Source of the DNA: Roseiarcus sp036488815
Lineage (GTDB): Bacteria > Pseudomonadota > Alphaproteobacteria > Rhizobiales > Beijerinckiaceae
DNA: 64,000 bases
Reading direction: 5' to 3'
Assembly (NCBI GenBank): GCA_036488815.1
Contig: DASXGX010000042.1
Span: 1-64,000 of the forward strand
Under the pieces are notes generated by a model. The model worked only from the letters and a program-made list of their open reading frames with translations. It was not told where the DNA came from and did not search any database. Positions 51,004 through 60,086 of this stretch are shown piece by piece (positions within the stretch are counted from its first letter, which is position 1; each line of letters begins with the position of its first letter). Position numbers and translations under genes: made by a program.

Positions 51004-52316
51004 CCGTCAAGCCGCTGACGCCGCGCCTGCGTCAAATCCCCTCGCGCAAGAGCGCGGTGCTCTCCGTCCTCGACGTCGGCGCCTCCAAGGTCGTGTGCCT
51101 GATCGCCCGCCTGACGCCGATGGAGCGGTCCGACGCGCTGCGCGACCGCACCCATCGCTGCAAGGTGCTGGGCATCGGCCATCAACGCTCGCGCGGCGTG
51201 AAGGCCGGCGCGATCGTCGATCTCGACGCCGCCGAAAATGCGATCCGCCTGGCGATCGACGCCGCCGAGCGCATGGCGGGCGTCGAGGTGGACAGCGTCG
51301 TCGTCAACATGTCGGGCGGCCGCCTCACTTCGCATCTTTACGAAGCCAAGGTTCACCTGCGCGGCAAGGCTGTCGGCGAGCATGACATCCACCGCGTGCT
51401 CGAGGCGGCGACCGCGGCCGGCTCCTACACCGGGCGGGCCGTGCTGCATGCGGTGCCTACCGGCTTCTGGCTCGACGCGACGCGCGGCGTGCGCGACCCC
51501 AAGGGGATGATCGGCGACGAACTCGGCGCCGAGCTGCACGTCGCCTCGTGCGACGCCGCCGCCGCGCGCAATCTGATGCTGGCGATCGAGCGCTGCCATC
51601 TGCGCGTGGCCGCGATGGTCGCGACGCCTTATGCGGCGGGATTGTCGACCCTGGTCGACGACGAGGTCGAAATGGGCGCCGCGCTGATCGATTTTGGCGG
51701 CGGCTCGACGACGGTCGGCGTCTACGTCGGCGGCCGTCTCGTGCATGTCGATTCGATCGCGGTCGGCGGCAACCACATCACCATGGACGTCGCGCGCGGC
51801 CTCTCGGTCAGCCTCGCCGACGCGGAGCGCCTGAAGACTCTCTACGGCGCCTGCATTTCGTCGCCGTCCGACGACAGGGATTCGATCGCCGTTCATCGCG
51901 TCGGCGACGACATGGACCATGCGACCCATCTGCCGAAGTCGGAGCTGGTGCGCATCATCCGGCCGCGCGTCGAAGAGATCCTCGAGCTTGTGCGCGATCG
52001 GCTGAAGGCGGCGGGCCACGCCGCCCATGCGGGCCGCCGGCTGGTGTTGACCGGCGGCGGCTGCCAACTGACGGGGCTGCCGGAACTCGCCCGCACGATC
52101 ATTTCGAGCCAGGCGCGCATAGGCCGGCCGCTCGGGGTCGAGGGCCTGCCGGAATCGGCCAAGAGTCCGGCCTTCGCCGCCGCCGTCGGCCTGATGGTCT
52201 ATCCGCAAGTGGCGGGCGTCGAGCATTTCGAGCCGCGCCGTTCGCGTCCTTCCGCCAGCGTTGCCGACGACGGCTACGTCGCCCGCGTCGGGCGATGGCT
52301 GAAAGAGAGTTTTTGA
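51000..52316 (+). CDS. ftsA: Cell division protein FtsA
   Basis: A 438-residue actin-like ATPase that tethers FtsZ to the membrane. The phosphate-binding block is VLDVGASKVVCLIA; the SHS2 domain has GAIVDLDAAENAIRLAIDAAE; phosphate 2 is ALIDFGGGSTTVGVY and the adenosine motif LTGGGCQLTGL. The C-terminal amphipathic helix YVARVGRWLKESF is the membrane anchor. ATGA overlap with ftsQ. Confidence 0.94.
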   Translation: MTVKPLTPRLRQIPSRKSAVLSVLDVGASKVVCLIARLTPMERSDALRDRTHRCKVLGIGHQRSRGVKAGAIVDLDAAENAIRLAIDAAERMAGVEVDSVVVNMSGGRLTSHLYEAKVHLRGKAVGEHDIHRVLEAATAAGSYTGRAVLHAVPTGFWLDATRGVRDPKGMIGDELGAELHVASCDAAAARNLMLAIERCHLRVAAMVATPYAAGLSTLVDDEVEMGAALIDFGGGSTTVGVYVGGRLVHVDSIAVGGNHITMDVARGLSVSLADAERLKTLYGACISSPSDDRDSIAVHRVGDDMDHATHLPKSELVRIIRPRVEEILELVRDRLKAAGHAAHAGRRLVLTGGGCQLTGLPELARTIISSQARIGRPLGVEGLPESAKSPAFAAAVGLMVYPQVAGVEHFEPRRSRPSASVADDGYVARVGRWLKESF

Positions 52317-52402
52317 AGCGAGGCGACGCGCGCCGCGCTCCAGTTGAAGAAATTCACGCACATGAACCGGCGCCGGCGGGCGTCCTAGAGGTGAGGCCAG
52401 CT

Positions 52403-54040
52403 ATGTCGATTAATCTGAAGGCTCCAGAGCTCCGGGAATTGAAGCCCCGAATCATCGTCGTCGGCGTTGGCGGCGCGGGCGGCAACGCGGTCAACAACAT
52501 GATCGTTTCCGGCCTCTCGGGCGTCGATTTCGTGGTCGCCAACACCGACGCGCAGGCGCTCACCTCTTCGCGCGCGGAGCGGATCATCCAGATGGGCCTG
52601 CAGGTGACCGAGGGCCTCGGCGCCGGCTCGAAGCCCGAGGTCGGCCGCGCCGCCGCCGAAGAGGCGATCGAAGAGATCCGCGATCATCTCGCCGGGGCGC
52701 ATATGGCCTTCGTCACCGCCGGCATGGGCGGCGGCACGGGAACCGGGGCCGCGCCAGTGATCGCCCGCGTCGCGCGCGAGATGGGCATTCTGACCGTCGG
52801 CGTCGTCACCAAGCCCTTCCAGTTCGAGGGCGGCCGGCGCATGAAGCTGGCCGATGGCGGCATCAATGAATTGCAGAAGTCGGTCGACACGCTGATCGTC
52901 ATCCCGAATCAGAACCTGTTCCGGGTCGCCAACGAGCGCACGACCTTCGCCGACGCCTTCGCGATGGCCGACCAGGTGCTCTATTCCGGAGTCGCCTGCA
53001 TCACCGACCTGATGGTCAAGGAAGGCCTGATCAATCTCGACTTTGCGGACGTTCGCTCGATCATGAGCGAGATGGGCAAGGCGATGATGGGAACCGGCGA
53101 GGCCACCGGCGAGCGCCGCGCCGTGACCGCGGCCGAGGCCGCGATCGCCAATCCGCTGCTCGACGAGACCTCGATGAAGGGCGCGCGCGGCCTGCTCATT
53201 TCGATCACCGGCGGCAACGACCTCACCCTCTACGAAGTCGACGAAGCGGCGAGCCGCATCCGCCAGGAGGTCGACGAGGAGGCCAACATCATCCTCGGCG
53301 CGACGTTCGATTCGGCGCTCGACGGCGTCGTTCGCGTGTCGGTGGTCGCGACCGGCATCGATCAGGCATCGATCGATCGGATCGAGCCGCCGGCGCCCGC
53401 TCGCGTCGAAGCGCCGGTCCGCACCCGGCCGGTCGCCTCGCGCCCTTTCCCGACGCCGATCGCGCCTGAGCCCGTCTCGGAGCCGGCTCCGGTCGCGGCC
53501 GCCGCGATGCATCCGGTCCCGGACGAGGTCGAAGTGCGCCCGGCGGCGCCGCGGACGCTGGTTTATCCTGAGCCCCAAATGATGCGTCACGAAGAAGAGG
53601 CGATCGAGGAGGATTTCATCCCGCCGGCGCCTGAGCAGCCGACTTTCCGGCCCCGCATGCCGCAGATCGAGGAGTTGCCGCCGATCGCGCAGAACCAGTT
53701 GCGCGTGCAGCGCGGCGAGGCGGTGGCGGCCCCTCATCCGGCCGAGACGCGCCGCCGGTCGCTGCTCGAGAAGCTCGCCGCTTTTGGCATCAGCCGTAGC
53801 GAGGACGCCGCGCCGCCAGCGCCGGCGCCGCGCGCGATCGCCCCGCCGCCCCAGCAGGCGCAGCGGGCGGCGCCGCCGTCCGTTCATGCGGAATACGGCC
53901 GGCCGCAGCCGCGTCCGGCCCCGGCTCGTCCCGCCCAAGGGACGCTCGACCCGCATGGCCGCGCCGGGCCGCGAGGGAACCATGTCGAAGATGATCAGTT
54001 AGAGATTCCAGCCTTCTTGCGCCGCCAATCCAACTCCTGA
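52403..54040 (+). CDS. ftsZ: Cell division protein FtsZ
   Basis: A 545-residue tubulin-like GTPase that forms the Z ring. The GTP-binding loop is VGGAGGNAVNNM and the tubulin signature AGMGGGTGTGAAPV; the T7 loop is NLDFADVRSIMSE. A long Pro/Ala-rich linker of about 200 residues follows, usual for Alphaproteobacteria, ending in the conserved tail EIPAFLRRQ that binds FtsA and other partners. The ATG at 52403 has GAGGTGAGG upstream. It lies 86 bases after ftsA and is followed by a terminator. Confidence 0.95.
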   Translation: MSINLKAPELRELKPRIIVVGVGGAGGNAVNNMIVSGLSGVDFVVANTDAQALTSSRAERIIQMGLQVTEGLGAGSKPEVGRAAAEEAIEEIRDHLAGAHMAFVTAGMGGGTGTGAAPVIARVAREMGILTVGVVTKPFQFEGGRRMKLADGGINELQKSVDTLIVIPNQNLFRVANERTTFADAFAMADQVLYSGVACITDLMVKEGLINLDFADVRSIMSEMGKAMMGTGEATGERRAVTAAEAAIANPLLDETSMKGARGLLISITGGNDLTLYEVDEAASRIRQEVDEEANIILGATFDSALDGVVRVSVVATGIDQASIDRIEPPAPARVEAPVRTRPVASRPFPTPIAPEPVSEPAPVAAAAMHPVPDEVEVRPAAPRTLVYPEPQMMRHEEEAIEEDFIPPAPEQPTFRPRMPQIEELPPIAQNQLRVQRGEAVAAPHPAETRRRSLLEKLAAFGISRSEDAAPPAPAPRAIAPPPQQAQRAAPPSVHAEYGRPQPRPAPARPAQGTLDPHGRAGPRGNHVEDDQLEIPAFLRRQSNS

Positions 54041-54063
54041 TTCGGTGATTTTTCACCGGCGGA

Positions 54064-54093
54064 GGCCGTCGCGCCTTGTCGCGGCGGCCTTTT
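54064..54093 (+). terminator. Rho-independent terminator after ftsZ
   Basis: GGCCGTCGCG and CGCGGCGGCC form a 10-base stem (one G-U pair) around a six-base loop, followed by TTTT. It starts 24 bases after the ftsZ stop. Confidence 0.8.
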
Positions 54094-54133
54094 CATGTCC
54101 CGAAACTCACATCTGGAAACGTCGCTAACCCTT

Positions 54134-54178
54134 TGTTACGCCATCCAAATGCATGGTTGCTAATTCGTGTAACGAATG
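54134..54178 (+). promoter_or_regulatory. Candidate lpxC promoter with inverted repeat
   Basis: TTGTTA (54134-54139) and TTGCTA (54158-54163) are separated by 18 bases. The perfect palindrome ATTCGT-GTA-ACGAAT (54164-54178) starts immediately after the -10 element and covers the expected start point. A further half-like TTCACGAA follows. Confidence 0.45.
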
Positions 54179-54305
54179 TTCACGAAAGGTGATTTTGACG
54201 AAGGCGGGGAGGCGCCTATGGTCCGATCGGCTGCTGGGAAGCATAAGACCGCGGAATCGCGGCGAAATCTTCTCCGGCCATGAAGTAAGCGGGGACGGTC
54301 GATTG

Positions 54306-55256
54306 ATGAAGTTGGGTTACCAGACGACGCTGCGCGACCGCGTGGAAATTAGCGGTCTTGGCGTTCATTCGGCTACGCCCGTCAGGTTGGTCCTGCATCC
54401 CGCCGACGTCGACACCGGCATTGTCATTCTCCGCACTGGGTTGCCCAACGGGCGTGAGCGCCTGATCGAAGCCAAATGGACGAACGTGACGCAGACGTCG
54501 CTGTGCACGGTTCTCGGCGATTCCACCGGCGCCGCGGTCTCGACGGTCGAGCATGTGATGGCGGCGCTGGCTGGCCTGCATGTGGACAACGCGCTGGTCG
54601 AGATCGACGGGCCGGAAATGCCGATCATGGACGGCTCGGCCGCTCAGTTCGTCGAGGCGATCGACGCCATCGGCCTCGCCCAGCAATCCCGCCCGCGCCG
54701 CTTCATTCGCGTGATTCGCCCGGTCCGAGTCGAATCGGGCCGCTCCTATTCCGAACTGCGTCCCGCCAGCCGCGGCTTTCGTCTCGACGTCGAGATCGAC
54801 TTCGAGACCTGCGGAACCATCGGACGCCAGCACCGCGTATTCGACCTCTGCCCGAACGTCTTCCGCAAAGAAATCGCTCGCGCGCGCACGTTCGGCTTCG
54901 TTTCCGACGTCAAGAAATTGTGGCAGGCCGGCTTCGCCCTCGGCTCGTCGCTCGAGAATTCGGTCGCGCTCGACGGCGAAGCGATCCTCAATCCCGAGGG
55001 ACTGCGCTTCAACGACGAGTTCGTGCGCCACAAGACTTTGGACGCCATCGGCGATCTTTCGCTCGCCGGCTCGCCGTTCATCGGGTGCTATCGGACCTAT
55101 CGCCCCGGCCACACCGTCAACGCCATGATGCTGTCGGCTCTGTTCGCCGATCGCCACGCCTACGAAATCGTCGAAGGCGCGCCGCGCAAGGTCTATTCCG
55201 CCGGAGCCGGCGCCGTCGGTCGCATAGCTCCCGTTTTCGCCGCAAATGCGGACTGA
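54306..55256 (+). CDS. lpxC: UDP-3-O-acyl-N-acetylglucosamine deacetylase LpxC
   Basis: A 316-residue zinc enzyme catalysing the committed step of lipid A synthesis. Zinc and catalytic residues lie in STVEHVMAALAGLHVDNA and in FVRHKTLDAIGDLSLAG; GPEMPIMDGSAAQFVEAI is the substrate loop, and PGHTVNAMM holds the C-terminal catalytic histidine. ATG 54306 gives the standard KLGYQTTL N-terminus. It follows ftsZ, the usual alphaproteobacterial order, but behind its own promoter region. Confidence 0.95.
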   Translation: MKLGYQTTLRDRVEISGLGVHSATPVRLVLHPADVDTGIVILRTGLPNGRERLIEAKWTNVTQTSLCTVLGDSTGAAVSTVEHVMAALAGLHVDNALVEIDGPEMPIMDGSAAQFVEAIDAIGLAQQSRPRRFIRVIRPVRVESGRSYSELRPASRGFRLDVEIDFETCGTIGRQHRVFDLCPNVFRKEIARARTFGFVSDVKKLWQAGFALGSSLENSVALDGEAILNPEGLRFNDEFVRHKTLDAIGDLSLAGSPFIGCYRTYRPGHTVNAMMLSALFADRHAYEIVEGAPRKVYSAGAGAVGRIAPVFAANAD

Positions 55257-55422
55257 AGGCCCCGCTTCCGGCAGGGCGCGCGCGAAACTTCTGCTTTTCC
55301 GTGCAACCGTGAGTTTGTCGCTGCGAGCGAGAGCCGTGCGGGTGGCGCGTAGGCGCAGACTAAGGTAAAGAGCGCGGATTGGATGATCGGCTTCGGCCAG
55401 CGCAACCCTTTGAGTTCACCGA

Positions 55423-56322
55423 ATGACCCTTGCCGCTTTGACTTCCCGCGCGTTCGTTCCTCGTTTTCGTGCGTCGCGGTCGGTCCTGCGGAGCGCGCTG
55501 ATTCTCTGCGCCGCCCTTCCGATCGCGTCCTGCTCGTTCTTCGATGAATTCAACCCGTTCGCCGGCGAGAAGTACAAGATGGTCGTCGAGCCGGACGTTC
55601 CGGCAAGCAAGGTCTACGACCAGGGCCTTGCTCAGCTCGCCAATGGGTCGCCGTCCGAAGCGGCCAAGAAGTTCACCGACCTCGGCAGTCAGTTCCCTGA
55701 TTCGGACTGGGCGCGCAAAGGTCTGCTGATGACGACCTACGCCCAATTCCAGGGCGGCGACTACGACAGCGCCGAGACGTCGGCCCAGCGCTACATCAAG
55801 CTCTATCCCAAGTCCCCGGAAGCGGCCTATGCGCTCTACCTGGAGGCGAGCTCCTACTACAATCAGATCCCCGACGTGTCGCGCGACCAGGATCGCGCGG
55901 CCAAGGCGCTCGCCGGCTTCCAGCGGGTCGTGCACGACTACCCGAACTCCGAATATGTGAGCGACGCCAAGTTCAAGATCGACGTGACGATGGATCAGCT
56001 CGCCGGCAAGGAGATGTCGATCGGGCGCTTCTATCTCAACCGGCGCAACTTCACCGCCGCGATCAACCGGTTCCGCGCCGTCCTGACGTCCTATCAGACG
56101 ACGCGCCATTCCGAAGAGGCGCTCTATCGCCTGACCGAAGCCTATCTCGGCCTCGGCATCAGCGACGAGGCGCAGACGGCGGCGGCGGTGCTCGGCCACA
56201 ACTTCCCCGACGGGCAGTGGTACAAGGACGCCTACAATCTTCTGAAAGGGAACGGCCTGCAGCCGAGGGAAAACCAGCAATCCTGGATTTCCAAGCTCTA
56301 CCATTCCGTCGTTCCTTCCTGA
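55423..56322 (+). CDS. bamD: Outer membrane assembly lipoprotein BamD
   Basis: A 299-residue TPR lipoprotein of the BAM complex that inserts outer-membrane proteins. The signal peptide ends in a lipobox (LPIASC) after a basic N-terminus. Tetratricopeptide repeats are visible (VYDQGLAQLANGSPSEAAKK, YAQFQGGDYDSAETSAQRY, IGRFYLNRRNFTAAINRFR). It is separated from lpxC by 166 bases and lies 18 bases before recN, the typical order. Confidence 0.93.
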   Translation: MTLAALTSRAFVPRFRASRSVLRSALILCAALPIASCSFFDEFNPFAGEKYKMVVEPDVPASKVYDQGLAQLANGSPSEAAKKFTDLGSQFPDSDWARKGLLMTTYAQFQGGDYDSAETSAQRYIKLYPKSPEAAYALYLEASSYYNQIPDVSRDQDRAAKALAGFQRVVHDYPNSEYVSDAKFKIDVTMDQLAGKEMSIGRFYLNRRNFTAAINRFRAVLTSYQTTRHSEEALYRLTEAYLGLGISDEAQTAAAVLGHNFPDGQWYKDAYNLLKGNGLQPRENQQSWISKLYHSVVPS

Positions 56323-56340
56323 CGGGCCGGGGCCGCGACC

Positions 56341-58011
56341 ATGCTCGCCCGGCTTTCGATCCGCGACATCGTGCTGATCGATCAGTTGGACCTCGAGTTT
56401 TCGCACGGCCTGACGATCCTCACCGGCGAGACCGGGGCGGGAAAATCCATCCTGCTCGATTCGCTGTCGCTGGCGCTCGGCGCGCGCGGCGACGGCAGTC
56501 TGGTGCGCCAAGGCCAGGCGCAGGGGCAGATCGCCGCAACCTTTGATCTGCCGCCGACTCACCGCGCCTTCCAGCGGCTCGCCGAGCAGGAGATCGTTGC
56601 GGACGGCGAACTCATTTTTCGTCGCGTCCAAATGGCCGACGGGCGCACCCGCGCCTTCATCAACGACCAGAGCGTGAGCGCGCAGACGCTGCGCGCCGTC
56701 GCGGCGGATCTGGTCGAGATTCACGGCCAGCATGACGAGCGCGCGTTGCTCGACGCTTCGACGCATCGCGCTCTGGTCGACGCTTACGGCGGCCACGAAC
56801 CCTCTGCGAAAGCGACACGTTCGGCCCACGCCGCGCTGCGCGAAGCCGAGGCGAAACTCGTCGCTGAGCGGACGCGCGTCGCGGCGGCGCGCGAGGCGGC
56901 GGACTTCGCCCGCCACGCGCATGAGGAGCTCTCGCGCCTCGATCCGATGCCCGGCGAGGAGGAGGCGCTCGCCGAGGCGCGCGCGCGCATGATGCAGGGC
57001 GAAAAGGTCGCAGCCGACATCCGTGAGGCGCACGACAATCTCTCCGGCGACGCGGCGATCCTGCCGGTGCTCTCCGCGATCTCGCGGCGCCTGCAGCGTC
57101 GCATGCCGCAGGCGCCGAGCTTGATCGAGCCGAGTGTGCTCGCACTCGACGAGGCGATGCAGGCGCTGGAGCTCGCAACCCAAGCGGTCGAGAACGCGCT
57201 CACCGCCTGCGACTTCGATCCCCGCGAACTCGAGCGCTGCGAGGAACGGCTGTTTGCGCTGCGCGGCATGTCGCGCAAATATTCGACACCGGTCGATGGC
57301 CTCGCGGCGTTGGCGCAGAAATACGCCGACGAACTCGCCGACCTCAGCGCCGGCGAAGAGCGCATCGTCGCGCTCGAAGCCGAAGCGCGCGCCGCCGCGG
57401 CGGCTTATGCGGCCGCGGCGGCGGGGCTGTCGAAGGCCCGCCAGCGCGCTGCCAGCGAGCTCGAGCAAGCCGTCAACGCCGAGCTTCCCGCGCTGAAGCT
57501 GGAGCGCGCGCGGTTCAAGGTGGAGATCGTCCGCGACGAGAAGCTCGTCTCCCCGGACGGTTACGACCGCGCTGAATTCTGCGTCCAGACCAATCCGGGC
57601 TCGCGCCCCGGCCCGCTTATGAAAGTCGCTTCGGGTGGCGAGCTCGCGCGCTTTCTGCTGGCGCTCAAGGTGTCGCTCGCCGAACGCGGCACGTCGCCCA
57701 CGCTCGTCTTCGACGAGATCGACACCGGCGTCGGCGGCGCGGTCGCCGACGCGATCGGGCAGCGGCTGGCGCGCCTCGCGGTCAAAGCGCAGGTGCTGGC
57801 GGTCACGCACGCCCCGCAGGTGGCGGCGCGCTCACACCGGCATCTCAAGATCATGAAGAGCGAGGTCGGCAAGGGCGAGCGCGTGGCGACAAAGGTGCTC
57901 CCGCTCGACCCGTTGGCGCGTCGTGAAGAAATTGCGCGTATGCTCGCCGGCGCCGAAATCACCGTCGCGGCGCGACTGGCGGCCGAAAGTCTGATCGAAA
58001 AGGCTGGATAG
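56341..58011 (+). CDS. recN: DNA repair protein RecN
   Basis: A 556-residue SMC-like ATPase for double-strand-break repair. Walker A is GETGAGKSILLDSL, the signature region KVASGGELARFLLALK, and Walker B LVFDEIDTGVGG, with AVTHAPQVAARSH after it. Two Ala/Glu/Arg-rich coiled-coil arms occupy the middle. The start at 56341 gives MLARLSIRDIVLIDQLDLEF, the standard N-terminus. Confidence 0.94.
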   Translation: MLARLSIRDIVLIDQLDLEFSHGLTILTGETGAGKSILLDSLSLALGARGDGSLVRQGQAQGQIAATFDLPPTHRAFQRLAEQEIVADGELIFRRVQMADGRTRAFINDQSVSAQTLRAVAADLVEIHGQHDERALLDASTHRALVDAYGGHEPSAKATRSAHAALREAEAKLVAERTRVAAAREAADFARHAHEELSRLDPMPGEEEALAEARARMMQGEKVAADIREAHDNLSGDAAILPVLSAISRRLQRRMPQAPSLIEPSVLALDEAMQALELATQAVENALTACDFDPRELERCEERLFALRGMSRKYSTPVDGLAALAQKYADELADLSAGEERIVALEAEARAAAAAYAAAAAGLSKARQRAASELEQAVNAELPALKLERARFKVEIVRDEKLVSPDGYDRAEFCVQTNPGSRPGPLMKVASGGELARFLLALKVSLAERGTSPTLVFDEIDTGVGGAVADAIGQRLARLAVKAQVLAVTHAPQVAARSHRHLKIMKSEVGKGERVATKVLPLDPLARREEIARMLAGAEITVAARLAAESLIEKAG

Positions 58012-58109
58012 CGTTTCGGCGGGCAGGGGCGGCGGGGATTGCGGGGATTATGGCTTGCCCGGCTTTCGGCGCCGGCCTATCAAGCGCGTTTGTTGTCGGC
58101 GAGGCGGCC

Positions 58110-58283
58110 ATGAGCCGGGACGGAGCGCGGGAACTCGAGGAGAAGCGGCGGCGCGAGCGACTGGCTGCGGCGCTGCGGGAAAATCTGAAGCGCCGCAAGG
58201 CGCAGCAGCGCGGCCGCGCCGTGAAGCAAGAGACGGCGAGCGACGAATCGCCGGGACGCGCGAACAAGGGCTCCGGCGCCTAG
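58110..58283 (+). CDS. Small basic protein of unknown function upstream of murA
   Basis: A 57-residue, highly charged protein (SRDGARELEEKRRRERLAAA, then LKRRKAQQRGR) that looks like one amphipathic helix with a disordered tail. Comparable short Arg/Lys-rich proteins with a KRRKAQ motif occur near murA in related bacteria, as far as can be recalled. The ATG at 58110 has GAGG five bases upstream. It lies between recN and murA, 35 bases before the latter. No function can be assigned. Confidence 0.6.
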   Translation: MSRDGARELEEKRRRERLAAALRENLKRRKAQQRGRAVKQETASDESPGRANKGSGA

Positions 58284-58318
58284 AGACGAGCGAATCGGGT
58301 CAGCGGAAGGATCGAGGC

Positions 58319-59608
58319 ATGGATCGCATACAAATCCGGGGCGGCGCGAAGCTGCAGGGCGTGATTCCGATCTCCGGCGCAAAAAATGCGGCGCTGCCGC
58401 TGATGATCGCGTCGCTCCTCACCGACCAGACGCTGACGCTGGAAAACTTGCCGCGCCTGGCCGACGTCAGCCAGCTCGCGCGCATTCTCGGCAACCACGG
58501 CGTCGACTTCTCGGTTGACGGCAAGCGTCTGGGCGAAGAGGCGACCGCCGGCCAGACCGCGCATCTGCGCGCCAAGACGATCGTCGACACCACCGCGCCC
58601 TACGATCTCGTTTCGCGCATGCGGGCGAGCTTCTGGGTCATCGCGCCGCTGCTGGCGCGCACCGGCGAAGCGCGCGTCTCACTGCCGGGCGGCTGCGCGA
58701 TCGGCACGCGGCCGGTCGACTTCCTGCTGATGGCGCTCGAAAAGCTCGGCGCCGACATCACCATCGACGCCGGCTACGTGGTCGCCAAGGCGCCCAAGGG
58801 CCTGACCGGCGGCGAGATCGTCTTTCCCAAGGTCACTGTCGGCGGGACCCATACCGCGCTGATGGCGGCGGCGACCGCGCAGGGCTCGACCCTGGTGCGC
58901 AACGCCGCTTGCGAGCCGGAGGTGACGGATCTCGCCGACTGCCTCAACAAGATGGGCGCGCGCATCCACGGCGCCGGCACGCCGACGATCGAAATCACCG
59001 GCGTCGGCCGCCTCAACGGCGCGCATCACCGCGTGCTGCCCGACCGCATCGAAGCGGGCACCTACGCGACCGCCGTGGCGATGACTGGCGGCGACATCCT
59101 GCTCGACGGCATCCAGCCCGATCTTTTCCAGGAGGCGCTCGACGCGCTGAGCCAAGCGGGCGCGAGCGTCTCCAGTGACAATCGTGGCGTCAGGGTGATG
59201 CGCAACGGGGCGGGCATCGGCGCCGTCGACATCTCCACCGCGCCATTCCCGGGCTTTCCTACCGACCTGCAAGCGCAGTTCATGGCGCTGATGACGCGCG
59301 CGCGCGGCGCCTCGCGAATCACCGAGACGATCTTCGAGAACCGCTTCATGCACGTCCAAGAGCTCGCGCGTCTGGGCGCTCGCATTCGCCTCGACGGCGA
59401 CACCGCGGTGGTGGAGGGGGTCGACCGCCTCATCGGCGCGCCGGTGATGGCGACCGATCTGCGCGCCTCGGTGTCGCTCGTCATCGCGGCGCTGGCGGCG
59501 GAAGGCGAGACGACGGTCAATCGCGTCTACCACCTCGACCGCGGCTTCGAGCGGCTCGAGGACAAGCTCGCCGCTTGCGGCGCCGACATCGAACGCGTGC
59601 CGGGGTAG
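58319..59608 (+). CDS. murA: UDP-N-acetylglucosamine 1-carboxyvinyltransferase MurA
   Basis: First committed step of peptidoglycan synthesis: transfers enolpyruvate to UDP-GlcNAc. It is 429 residues. The catalytic cysteine is Cys126 in PGGCAIGTRPVD, the fosfomycin target. Other markers are ISGAKNAALPLM near the N-terminus and GFPTDLQAQFMALM, ENRFMHVQEL in the second half. ATG 58319 has GGAAGGA upstream. The next gene starts two bases after its stop. Confidence 0.95.
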   Translation: MDRIQIRGGAKLQGVIPISGAKNAALPLMIASLLTDQTLTLENLPRLADVSQLARILGNHGVDFSVDGKRLGEEATAGQTAHLRAKTIVDTTAPYDLVSRMRASFWVIAPLLARTGEARVSLPGGCAIGTRPVDFLLMALEKLGADITIDAGYVVAKAPKGLTGGEIVFPKVTVGGTHTALMAAATAQGSTLVRNAACEPEVTDLADCLNKMGARIHGAGTPTIEITGVGRLNGAHHRVLPDRIEAGTYATAVAMTGGDILLDGIQPDLFQEALDALSQAGASVSSDNRGVRVMRNGAGIGAVDISTAPFPGFPTDLQAQFMALMTRARGASRITETIFENRFMHVQELARLGARIRLDGDTAVVEGVDRLIGAPVMATDLRASVSLVIAALAAEGETTVNRVYHLDRGFERLEDKLAACGADIERVPG

Positions 59609-59610
59609 GT

Positions 59611-60066
59611 ATGGCCGCCACCTCGAACCTGCTCAAACTCGTCGCGCTCGACCGTGAAGGTCTCGGCGTCATCTCCGCGCATGTTCAGGATTCGTGCCTG
59701 CGCCGGCCCGGCATGGCCTATCTGCCCAAGCAGAAGCGTTTTCTTCTGAGCTCGATGCGATTCGATTGGGCCGCGGCCAAAGAAGGCCTTTCGGAGCGCG
59801 TCGGCTCGGTGCTGCGCTTCGACCGCGTTCTCAAAGTGTCGCATCTCGGCCTGGCCGACCGCGACGACAGCGCGACGCTGAATCTGCTGGCGGTGACCTT
59901 CGACACGACCGATCCGCCCTCCGGCATGGTGCTGCTCGCTTTCGCGGACGGCGCCATCGTACGCCTCGAGGTCGAATGCCTCGAAGCTGAGCTGCGCGAC
60001 ATCGGACCGCGCCGTCCCGCGCACGAGTGCCCCGGGCACGCTTTGACGAGCGCGGAATCTTTCTGA
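59611..60066 (+). CDS. DUF2948 family protein
   Basis: A 151-residue conserved alphaproteobacterial protein with no known function. Characteristic blocks are LVALDREGLGVISAHVQDS, FLLSSMRFDWA and GMVLLAFADGAIVRLEVECL. It is regularly placed between murA and hisD, as here, with two bases to murA and 20 to hisD. No membrane segment or signal peptide is seen. Confidence 0.85.
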   Translation: MAATSNLLKLVALDREGLGVISAHVQDSCLRRPGMAYLPKQKRFLLSSMRFDWAAAKEGLSERVGSVLRFDRVLKVSHLGLADRDDSATLNLLAVTFDTTDPPSGMVLLAFADGAIVRLEVECLEAELRDIGPRRPAHECPGHALTSAESF

Positions 60067-60086
60067 CGAATTCACGGAGTTAGCGG

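Noticed and set aside
55360..57810. An 816-codon minus-strand open frame opposite bamD and recN
   Set aside because: Both plus-strand genes are certain and in their usual order.
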